Positions 1 to 5,119 of a DNA stretch of 7,667 nucleotides are shown here, in pieces. The notes below the pieces were generated by a model that saw only the letters and a program-made list of their open reading frames with translations, was not told the origin of the DNA and ran no database searches. The translations under genes were made by a program, and so were the position numbers. The stretch spans positions 13,675-21,341 of the forward strand of contig PMNM01000106.1 in assembly GCA_003161855.1 (NCBI GenBank), given 5' to 3'. Numbering within the stretch: position 1 is the stretch's first letter; the number at the start of each line of letters is the position of its first letter. The stretch comes from Syntrophaceae bacterium (GTDB lineage Bacteria > Desulfobacterota > Syntrophia > Syntrophales > Fen-1087).

Positions 1-132
1 CCTGCTGAATCGAAGGCGCCAGCGTCTGGGGGTGTCATCCACCTGCATGACCACATTATCGTCGGTCTGCTGATAATTCAAAATCTCATCCAGTCCCTTG
101 ACGCCGCTGCTGACACGGGAGAAAGATATCAT
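1..132 (-). CDS. N-terminal fragment of a RecA/KaiC-like protein, possibly a PEP/pyruvate-binding (PEP synthase-like) protein
   Basis: An open frame of 44 codons starts with ATG at 132 (minus strand) and runs off the left edge. A ribosome binding site (AGGAAACGAGG) lies just upstream. The protein begins MISFSRVSSGVKGLDEIL and continues through DDNVVMQVDD. The S-S-G-x-x-G-L-D-E-I-L pattern is typical of RecA/KaiC-like domains. From memory, a similar start followed by 'DNVVWQVD' occurs in large deltaproteobacterial proteins that carry PEP synthase / pyruvate phosphate dikinase domains; that assignment is inference from a very short piece. After QVDD the frame becomes strongly basic (TPRRWRLRFSR), unlike the acidic/aromatic stretch I would expect, so a frameshift near position 35 is possible. 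The gene is divergent from the regulator to its right and is probably unrelated to the nitrogen genes. Confidence 0.5.
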   Translation of the reverse strand, partial: MISFSRVSSGVKGLDEILNYQQTDDNVVMQVDDTPRRWRLRFSR

Positions 133-362
133 GATTCGACCTCGTTTCCTGTTTTTCGAGACCCTTGGAGATTTCCATATCCTCTCACTGCGGGGCACGA
201 GGCGACAGGGCTGTCTCGGCGCCTGTCAATAACCGGTAAGATTGCAATGCTGCCCACAATGAAGAATAAAGCATTTCTAAAGAATCTCAATATATGATTC
301 TATCTCAAATTTCATACCAGAAAGGTGGGAATCGGGAAAATGTGTATTTCAGTGCATTTCAC
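133..362. other. Intergenic region, left part: no gene seen
   Basis: The whole gap between the divergent genes is 354 bases (133-486). This left part holds no convincing reading frame. It contains a small inverted repeat, GACAGG (204-209) and CCTGTC (222-227), with a nested GACAG-GG-CTGTC (204-215). On the minus strand these would lie in the leader of the leftward gene. Base composition becomes sharply AT-rich from about 290 onward, marking the control region of the rightward regulator, which is listed separately. Confidence 0.5.
263..290 (-). promoter_or_regulatory. Possible sigma-70 promoter for the leftward gene
   Basis: On the minus strand TTGAGA (290-285) is followed after 16 bases by TATTCT (268-263). 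This is a fair -35/-10 match and would give a leader of about 125 bases before the ATG at 132. It is a weak call, because such matches are common in AT-rich DNA. Confidence 0.22.
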
Positions 363-390
363 CAAATTGTATAAAAATTTATCAAATTTG
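363..390. repeat. 28-bp imperfect inverted repeat, candidate activator or repressor site
   Basis: The arms CAAATTGTATAAA (363-375) and TTTATCAAATTTG (378-390) are complementary at 11 of 13 positions around a 2-base centre. The centre lies about 87 bases before the predicted transcription start of the downstream sigma-54 promoter, a normal place for an enhancer-binding protein. A related half, AAATTGTATCAAA, recurs at 455-467, overlapping the start of transcription. The site does not match the classical NifA motif TGT-N10-ACA. Binding of the neighbouring regulator is inference. Confidence 0.5.
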
Positions 391-417
391 TTTTTCGATC
401 ATTTTTGTTTAATATTG

Positions 418-427
418 TTTGATCAAA
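418..427. repeat. Palindrome TTTGATCAAA upstream of the sigma-54 promoter
   Basis: This is a perfect 10-bp palindrome (nearly extending to TGTTT-GATC-AAAACA) ending nine bases before the -24 element. It overlaps a 10-mer, AATATTGTTT (411-420), that also occurs in the palindrome at 2074-2085. It could be an operator or simply AT-rich sequence. Confidence 0.3.
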
Positions 428-436
428 ACATTTTCT

Positions 437-452
437 TGGTATAAACTTTGCT
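437..452 (+). promoter_or_regulatory. Sigma-54 (-24/-12) promoter of the regulator gene
   Basis: TGGTATAAACTTTGCT matches the sigma-54 consensus TGGCACG-N4-TTGCW. It keeps the invariant GG (438-439) and GC (450-451) at the exact 10-base separation, plus the full TTGCT half. The mismatches are C to T, C to T and G to A in the first half. Transcription would begin near 463, giving a leader of about 24 bases that ends with the ribosome binding site at 476-480. A sigma-54 promoter in front of a sigma-54 activator suggests positive autoregulation, or control by another activator. Confidence 0.7.
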
Positions 453-475
453 CTAAATTGTATCAAATATTGAAC

Positions 476-480
476 GAGGA
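476..480 (+). promoter_or_regulatory. Ribosome binding site fixing a TTG start
   Basis: GAGGA six bases before TTG at 487 supports TTG as the start. The next in-frame ATG is codon 36, inside the GAF domain, and has no comparable site. Confidence 0.7.
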
Positions 481-486
481 ACAATT

Positions 487-2031
487 TTGAACACGCATAC
501 TTACGAAGATTTAGCGGCCTTGCACGCTATTGCCAAGGCCTTGGCCCAGCCCTGGGATCTGAGAGATCAGCTTGAGCAGGTTCTCAATGAGATGAAAGTA
601 CGCCTGGGTATGCAGCGGGGCATGATATCGCTGCTCGATCGCGACAGCGGCGAATCTTGGCTGGAGGTCGCTCATGGCGTCAACCTGGAAGGCCTCGAAA
701 TTTCCTACCAGATGGGGGAAGGCATTACGGGCAAGGTGGCCCAGACCGGCCGCCCCATGGCCGTTCCCAACCTCGGCAAGGAGGCGCTTTTTCTGGACCG
801 GACGGGGGCGAGGCGTTTTCTGAACCGGGAGGAGCTGTCTTTCCTGTGTGTTCCCATTATGTACGATTCCAGGGTCGTCGGAATCCTCTCGGCAGACAAA
901 GGTACCAAAAATGTAACGGATTTGGACGGCGAACTGGCCATCTTGTCCTCTGTGGCGGAACTGATCGCAAAGGCGGTCCATATTCTCGCACTGGAGGAAG
1001 AAAACCGGCGGCTCCGGCGCATTGTCAATCAGGGCCGGGCGCCTTCCGTCGATATGATTGGGCATTCCAAGGGGATGCAGGAGGTCTTCGGCCTAATCAG
1101 CCATGTGGCCGATTCCGGCACGACCGTGCTGGTACAGGGGGAAACGGGTACGGGCAAGGAACTTGTCGCCAGGGCGATTCACATGAATAGCCCCCGCAGC
1201 AAGGGCCCGCTGATCCAGTTCAATTGCGCCGCAATTCCTGATACCCTGATTGAAAGCGAGCTTTTCGGCCATGAAAGAGGGGCCTTTACTGGCGCTATGA
1301 GACAGCGACGGGGACGGTTCGAAGAAGCCCATAACGGAACGATTTTTCTTGATGAGGTGTCAGAATTGTCAGCATCAGCCCAGGCCAAGCTCCTGCGGGT
1401 TCTCCAGGAAAAACAATTTCAGCCCCTGGGCTCCTCCCGGGTTATCACCACGAACGCCCGGGTCATTGCCGCCACGAACCGACACCTGGAGGAGTGCATT
1501 GCTGCCGGTCGTTTCCGTAATGATCTCTATTACAGGCTCAGCGTCTTTCCCATTTATCTTCCACCCTTACGGGACCGGGGCAATGACATTATCCTTTTAG
1601 CCGATCATTTTGTCCTTAAATATTCAAAAGAAATGGGAAAACCGGTGAAGCGGATATCCACATCGGTGATTGAGGTTTTTCTGTCTCATCAGTGGCCCGG
1701 AAACGTCCGGGAGCTGGAAAACTGTATTGAGAGGGCCATTCTTCTGACAGAGGGGGATGCCATAGAAATGATTCATCTGCCTCCATCCCTGCAGGCTAAA
1801 ATGAGGGAAGGAGACCCAACGGAAAAGGGTCGGCTCAGTACGGTGATCCTATCTCAGGAGAGGTCCCTGATTCTGGAAGCCCTGAAGGAAACCCGGGGGA
1901 ATCAGAGCCAGGCGGCAAGGCTTCTGGGTACCACAAAACGAATCATTCAGTATAAAATTCAGAAATTGGGCATTGATCCGGCTAAATTCCGCACAAAGAA
2001 CCGGACATCTCCTGTAATCAACCTCTCATAG
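487..2031 (+). CDS. NifA-like sigma-54-dependent transcriptional activator (GAF-AAA+-Fis HTH)
   Basis: This 514-residue bacterial enhancer-binding protein would use ATP hydrolysis to open promoters bound by sigma-54 RNA polymerase. Its domains, in order, are: a GAF sensor at about 6-168; a charged linker (EEENRRLRR); an AAA+ domain at about 190-425 with Walker A GETGTGKE (218-225), the sigma-54-contacting GAFTGA loop (265-270), Walker B TIFLDE (285-290) and WPGNVREL (403-410); and a Fis-type helix-turn-helix at about 459-500 ([20 protein letters not shown]). Length and domain order match NifA. The interdomain linker before the HTH (roughly 425-458) has no cysteines, so the oxygen-sensing CxxxxC type of rhizobial NifA is not present. 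The ATPase motifs look intact, so it should be active. No nif genes are in view; the adjacent former GOGAT-GS operon has its own sigma-54 promoter, so control of ammonium assimilation is the likely job (inference). It could equally be a NifA orthologue with targets elsewhere. Confidence 0.88.
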   Translation: MNTHTYEDLAALHAIAKALAQPWDLRDQLEQVLNEMKVRLGMQRGMISLLDRDSGESWLEVAHGVNLEGLEISYQMGEGITGKVAQTGRPMAVPNLGKEALFLDRTGARRFLNREELSFLCVPIMYDSRVVGILSADKGTKNVTDLDGELAILSSVAELIAKAVHILALEEENRRLRRIVNQGRAPSVDMIGHSKGMQEVFGLISHVADSGTTVLVQGETGTGKELVARAIHMNSPRSKGPLIQFNCAAIPDTLIESELFGHERGAFTGAMRQRRGRFEEAHNGTIFLDEVSELSASAQAKLLRVLQEKQFQPLGSSRVITTNARVIAATNRHLEECIAAGRFRNDLYYRLSVFPIYLPPLRDRGNDIILLADHFVLKYSKEMGKPVKRISTSVIEVFLSHQWPGNVRELENCIERAILLTEGDAIEMIHLPPSLQAKMREGDPTEKGRLSTVILSQERSLILEALKETRGNQSQAARLLGTTKRIIQYKIQKLGIDPAKFRTKNRTSPVINLS

Positions 2032-2048
2032 TCATAATAAGAAAATTT

Positions 2049-2068
2049 CGCGGTTTTTTAAAACCTCG
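2049..2068 (+). terminator. Weak hairpin after the regulator gene
   Basis: CGCGGTTTT and AAAACCTCG face each other around TT, with one mismatch. The stem is mostly A-T, the loop is tight, and no T-run follows, so it is at best a poor terminator. Read-through from the regulator into the next unit is possible. Confidence 0.25.
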
Positions 2069-2073
2069 ACAAG

Positions 2074-2085
2074 AACAATATTGTT
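2074..2085. promoter_or_regulatory. Perfect palindrome AACAATATTGTT, candidate enhancer site
   Basis: This 12-bp perfect palindrome is centred about 106 bases before the predicted start of transcription at 2186, a typical position for an activator site upstream of a sigma-54 promoter. It shares AATATTGTTT with 411-420 in front of the regulator gene. Whether the neighbouring regulator binds here is inference. Confidence 0.4.
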
Positions 2086-2159
2086 TCCGGATTGCGTCCC
2101 CTCGTGAAGAGGCCTTTTAGGAACGCCGGGCTGACCGGGGAGAAATAGAACGCCAGCTG

Positions 2160-2175
2160 TGGCATATTTTTCGCA
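2160..2175 (+). promoter_or_regulatory. Sigma-54 (-24/-12) promoter of the former GOGAT-glnN operon
   Basis: TGGCATATTTTTCGCA carries the invariant GG (2161-2162) and GC (2173-2174) at the exact 10-base spacing of the sigma-54 consensus. The mismatches are CG to TA in the first half and one T to C in the second. Like the promoter at 437 it reads TGGYATA. Transcription would start near 2186, leaving a leader of about 74 bases to the ATG at 2260. It would now drive the glutamate synthase remnant and glnN. Confidence 0.6.
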
Positions 2176-2259
2176 AGGGGTAACTGTTTTGCCGAGGCCC
2201 GAAGCTCCTATAAATCAAACCGGATATTCATCGGGCATTCATATAGACAAGGATTATAT

Positions 2260-2553
2260 ATGTGCCGTTTATTTGCCATCACAAGCCGTGAACCCCTTTC
2301 CCCGATGACGGCGATTCATGCATTGAATGTCATGAAGGAAGGCCATGATGGTTCCGGCGTGGGTCTCTTTCTCACTGATTTGGGCGGCAGCTTCGAGCGG
2401 TTCAAAGGGGCGCCCATTCTGTCCGGTATCTTTTCCAACGAGGGTATCCGGACACTGGATCGTTGCATGATGGAAATGGACTTCATGGTGAAATACAAGT
2501 TGTCTATCCGGCCGGCAACAAAGCCGCCGGTGGGAACGCCGAAGCGGGACGGG
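2260..2553 (+). pseudogene. Glutamate synthase amidotransferase domain (class II), 5' remnant
   Basis: ATG at 2260 has a good ribosome binding site (AAGGA, 2249-2253). The product begins MCRLFAITSREPLSPMTAI with Cys2, the N-terminal nucleophile of class II (Ntn) glutamine amidotransferases that release ammonia from glutamine. It continues GHDGSGVGLFLTDLGG, then KYKLSIRPATKPPVGTPKRDG, which I recognise as the start of the stand-alone glutamate synthase domain 1 found in archaea and deltaproteobacteria. That family is several hundred residues long; here recognisable sequence stops after about 98 codons and the frame then reads unrelated sequence to a TGA at 2707-2709. The rest of the domain, including most of the active site, is missing, so amidotransferase activity is not expected. 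The start and leader are intact, so a 149-residue product may still be translated. Confidence 0.75.
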
Positions 2554-2714
2554 TTCATCTCGAATATTACGATCCCCGTGTCAACCACTTTAAGGATACC
2601 CTGTCCTGCGCATCCAGTCGCGCCTCTTGTGGTGCCTGCCGAGATTGCGGCTTCTGTGTCGGGACCTGCCCCTGCGGGATCTGGCAGCTCGTGGAAAATA
2701 CACCCTTGAAATAA
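2550..2714 (+). pseudogene. Cysteine-rich 3' remnant of a glutamate synthase-related gene
   Basis: Read one base back from the preceding remnant (codons starting at positions divisible by 3), the sequence gives HLEYYDPRVNHFKD and then a cysteine-rich tail CGACRDCGFCVGTCPCGIW, ending QLVENTPLK with TAA at 2712-2714. This looks like the ferredoxin-type iron-sulfur tail of a glutamate synthase-related oxidoreductase, as found in split GOGAT operons. It has no start codon or ribosome binding site of its own at the junction, and it is out of frame with the upstream remnant. The TAA lies 32 bases before the glnN start, a normal within-operon spacing, so this was probably the last gene before glnN. 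From memory, relatives carry two Cys clusters separated by about 25 residues, whereas only a merged cluster remains here, suggesting a second deletion. Confidence 0.6.
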
Positions 2715-2737
2715 CAACAATAATTGCCAAAATAAAT

Positions 2738-2743
2738 GGAGGA
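2738..2743 (+). promoter_or_regulatory. Ribosome binding site of glnN
   Basis: GGAGGA lies three bases before ATG at 2747 and fixes that start. The reading frame stays open back to about 2627, but the upstream part overlaps the GOGAT remnant in another frame and reads unrelated sequence. Confidence 0.75.
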
Positions 2744-2746
2744 ATT

Positions 2747-4918
2747 ATGAAAAAAACATGCCCAGTTATCGCATCGGAAAGAAGCTACGTGATTGAAAAA
2801 GAGAAATTTGTCCCCGTATCGGAATATTACGGCGAGGACACCTTCAATCTCAAGGTCCTGAAGGTCAAGCTCCCGAGAGAAACGTACAAGAAAATCATCG
2901 AGGCCATCAATGAAGGCACTGTCCTCGACATTGAAACTGCCAATATTGTGGCCCATGCCATGAAGGAGTGGGCTCTCGGGAAAGGCGCGACCCACTTTGC
3001 CCACTGGTTCCAGCCCATGACCGGGATCACGGCGGAGAAGCATGATGCGTTCATCGATCCTATCGGGATCGGTGAAGTCATCGAGCGTTTCTCCGGGAAG
3101 CAGCTTGTCCAGGGCGAGCCGGATGCATCGAGCTTTCCGAGCGGCGGCATCCGGTCTACCTTCGAAGCCAGGGGCTATACGGCATGGGATATGTCATCTC
3201 CCGCCTTTATCCGGAGAAACGGCATATCGACGACATTGTGCATTCCGACGGCCTTCATTTCCTATACCGGAGAGGCCCTCGACAAGAAAACCCCGCTCCT
3301 GAGATCGAACAAGGCGGTCAGCAAGAGCGCCGTAAGCATCATGAATCTTCTCGGCAGCAAAGGCGTGAAAAGGGTCTATTCGACGCTGGGACCGGAACAG
3401 GAGTACTTCCTGATCGATGCGGATTACTTCTTCAAGCGTCAGGATCTCGTCCTCGGCGGCCGGACCGTCGTCGGAGCGCCTCCCGCGAAAGGGCAGGAGC
3501 TGGAAGACCAGTATTTTGGCAGCATCAAGGAAAGAATCGCGTCTTACATGCACGACATGGAGGAAGAACTCTTCAAGCTGGGCGTTCCCGCGAAGACCCG
3601 GCATAATGAGGTGGCGCCCAGCCAGTTCGAGCTCGCGCCGGTCTTTGAAGAGGCCAACGTGGCTGTCGACCATAACCAGATCGTCATGGATACGATGCAA
3701 TCGGTAGCGAAGAAACATCACCTTGCCTGTCTGCTCCATGAAAAGCCCTTTGCTGGGATCAACGGCTCGGGCAAGCACTTGAACTGGTCGTTGTCCGACA
3801 ACAAAGGGAATAATCTGCTGAACCCCGGTCAGACGCCGCAGGACAACATCCAGTTCCTGGTTTTCCTGATCGCCACTGTCCGCGCCGTTTACAAACATGC
3901 CGATATTCTGCGCGCTTCCGTCGGTTCTTATGCCAACGACCATCGACTCGGCGCCAACGAAGCGCCGCCGGCCATCCTTTCCATCTTCCTCGGCGACCAG
4001 CTCACCAATATTCTCGAGGATATCGAAAAGGGTAAGGTAACAAAAGCTACAGACAGGGAGATCATTGATCTCGGCATTTCCTCGTTGCCGATCGTCAGCA
4101 AAGACAATACCGACCGAAACCGGACATCGCCTTTTGCCTTCACGGGCAACAAATTCGAGTTCCGGACCGTCGGTTCCTCCCAGTCGATTTCCTTTCCGAC
4201 CGCGGTTCTCAATACAATCGTCGCCGAGAGCCTCGACTATCTGGCAGAAAAGATTAAGGCACAAGGTGGAAAGAACATCAATCAGGCCGTATTTGCCGTA
4301 ATCAAGAAGGAGATCAAAGAAATCAAAGCGGTGCTCTACAACGGCGACAATTATACCCAGGAATGGGAAAAGGAAGCCGGCAAAAGAGGCCTTCCCAATG
4401 ACAAGACCACGCCCGTTGCCTTAAAGGCCCTGGTGACCCAAAAAGCTCTGGATTTATTCGATAAATATCAAGTTCTCTCCAATGTAGAATTGAAGTCGCG
4501 CTATTTGATCCGCCTGGAGCGATATATCAAAGATCTGGAGATCGAGGTCAAGTGTTTGAACAATATCTGCTTGAGCCAGGTCATCCCGGCGGCGACGGCC
4601 TATCAGAAAGGGCTCTCGAAAGCGATCATCGGCGCTCGGGAAGCCCTCGGCAAGTCAGTCGATTTCTCCGCCCAGCAGGAGCTGCTCAAGAGGATTGTCG
4701 AGCTGGTGAATAAAATCTATGCCACAGACAAAGACATTCTTGCTAAAGTCGCCGCCGTCTCGTCCGTCCACGACGAGCAGAAAAAAGCGGAAATGCTCTG
4801 CAGCAAGGTTAAAACCAGAATGAATGAGCTTCGTGAATACGTCGATGAGTTGGAAGGTCTGGTGGACGATGAACTGTGGCCCATGCCGAAGTTCTGGGAG
4901 ATGCTCTTTATCTGCTGA
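2747..4918 (+). CDS. glnN: Type III glutamine synthetase
   Basis: This 723-residue enzyme makes glutamine from glutamate, ammonia and ATP in the cytoplasm. Its length fits the GSIII family (about 700-730 residues) and is far above type I (about 470). Visible active-site motifs are GPEQEYF (215-221, metal and glutamate ligands), NEVAPSQFELAP (287-298), NGSGKHLNWS (339-348), and NRTSPFAFTGNKFEFR (458-473, the arginine-containing nucleotide/glutamate loop). The N-terminal block VPVSEYYGEDTFN and the long helical C-terminal extension (from about 570) are typical of GSIII. I saw no truncation or frameshift. I did not see the type I adenylylation-site motif, so control is more likely transcriptional. 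It follows the GOGAT remnant within one operon under the sigma-54 promoter at 2160 and ends about 100 bases before a terminator. In the intact ancestor this would have been a complete GS-GOGAT operon. Confidence 0.95.
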   Translation: MKKTCPVIASERSYVIEKEKFVPVSEYYGEDTFNLKVLKVKLPRETYKKIIEAINEGTVLDIETANIVAHAMKEWALGKGATHFAHWFQPMTGITAEKHDAFIDPIGIGEVIERFSGKQLVQGEPDASSFPSGGIRSTFEARGYTAWDMSSPAFIRRNGISTTLCIPTAFISYTGEALDKKTPLLRSNKAVSKSAVSIMNLLGSKGVKRVYSTLGPEQEYFLIDADYFFKRQDLVLGGRTVVGAPPAKGQELEDQYFGSIKERIASYMHDMEEELFKLGVPAKTRHNEVAPSQFELAPVFEEANVAVDHNQIVMDTMQSVAKKHHLACLLHEKPFAGINGSGKHLNWSLSDNKGNNLLNPGQTPQDNIQFLVFLIATVRAVYKHADILRASVGSYANDHRLGANEAPPAILSIFLGDQLTNILEDIEKGKVTKATDREIIDLGISSLPIVSKDNTDRNRTSPFAFTGNKFEFRTVGSSQSISFPTAVLNTIVAESLDYLAEKIKAQGGKNINQAVFAVIKKEIKEIKAVLYNGDNYTQEWEKEAGKRGLPNDKTTPVALKALVTQKALDLFDKYQVLSNVELKSRYLIRLERYIKDLEIEVKCLNNICLSQVIPAATAYQKGLSKAIIGAREALGKSVDFSAQQELLKRIVELVNKIYATDKDILAKVAAVSSVHDEQKKAEMLCSKVKTRMNELREYVDELEGLVDDELWPMPKFWEMLFIC

Positions 4919-4964
4919 TCAACACGCGTTACGACGGAAATGAAATCTTTTTAATCATTAACAG

Positions 4965-4994
4965 ATGTCTGCCTCATTCTAAAAAGGTGGACAT
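4965..4994 (+). other. Stem-loop in the glnN 3' region
   Basis: ATGTCTGCCT (4965-4974) pairs with AGGTGGACAT (4985-4994) over ten base pairs, including two G-U wobbles, with a 10-base loop. No T-run follows, so it is not itself an intrinsic terminator. It may stabilise the glnN transcript end or form part of a processed 3' RNA. Confidence 0.4.
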
Positions 4995-5015
4995 TTAGAG
5001 ATGGATACGCTATGA

Positions 5016-5075
5016 GGAGGCGGGAAACGCGAAGGCAGGCTTCAATGCCTTCGTATTCCCGCCTTCGTGATTTTT
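5016..5075 (+). terminator. Rho-independent terminator after glnN
   Basis: A long stem of GGCGGGAA (5019-5026) plus CGAAGGCA (5030-5037) pairs with TGCCTTCG (5046-5053) plus TTCCCGCC (5056-5063), with a small asymmetric bulge and an 8-base loop. The base of the stem can extend to 5016/5066, and a run of five T follows (5071-5075). It separates the nitrogen operon from carA. Being only 45 bases before the carA start, it could also act as an attenuator for carA if transcription begins upstream of it. Confidence 0.8.
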
Positions 5076-5088
5076 CATAATGGGAAAT

Positions 5089-5094
5089 TATAAA
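5089..5094 (+). promoter_or_regulatory. Possible -10 element for carA
   Basis: TATAAA lies about 26 bases before the carA ATG. No good -35 is seen at the expected distance, where the terminator tail lies, so this is only a weak candidate. No sigma-54 pattern was found in this gap. Confidence 0.2.
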
Positions 5095-5119
5095 TCAGTT
5101 TAAATTTTAGGGGTTTTTT

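Noticed and set aside
300..486. Classical NifA upstream site TGT-N10-ACA
   Set aside because: I looked for it here and at 2032-2160 and found no match, so the candidate sites are reported only as palindromes.
511..1065. Minus-strand frames opposite the regulator gene
   Set aside because: They are shadows of the GAF-domain coding sequence, with no domain features or start signals.
2463..2714. 83-codon frame starting at ATG 2463 as a small ferredoxin gene
   Set aside because: The first ~30 codons are an out-of-frame reading of the amidotransferase remnant, and I saw no convincing ribosome binding site. Only the tail after about 2550 shows family-like sequence, so it is treated as a gene remnant.
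2627..2746. Upstream extension of glnN to 2627
   Set aside because: The extension is an alternative-frame reading of the Cys-rich remnant. GSIII proteins begin near the ATG at 2747, which has a good ribosome binding site.
3194..4264. 356-codon open frame on the minus strand inside glnN
   Set aside because: It lies wholly antisense to a clearly conserved glutamine synthetase, has no recognisable domain, and arises from codon bias on the coding strand.
4919..5119. Riboswitch or PyrR-type attenuator before carA
   Set aside because: Hairpins are present, but I recognise no conserved binding-loop sequence of a known class. The simpler reading is a terminator for glnN.
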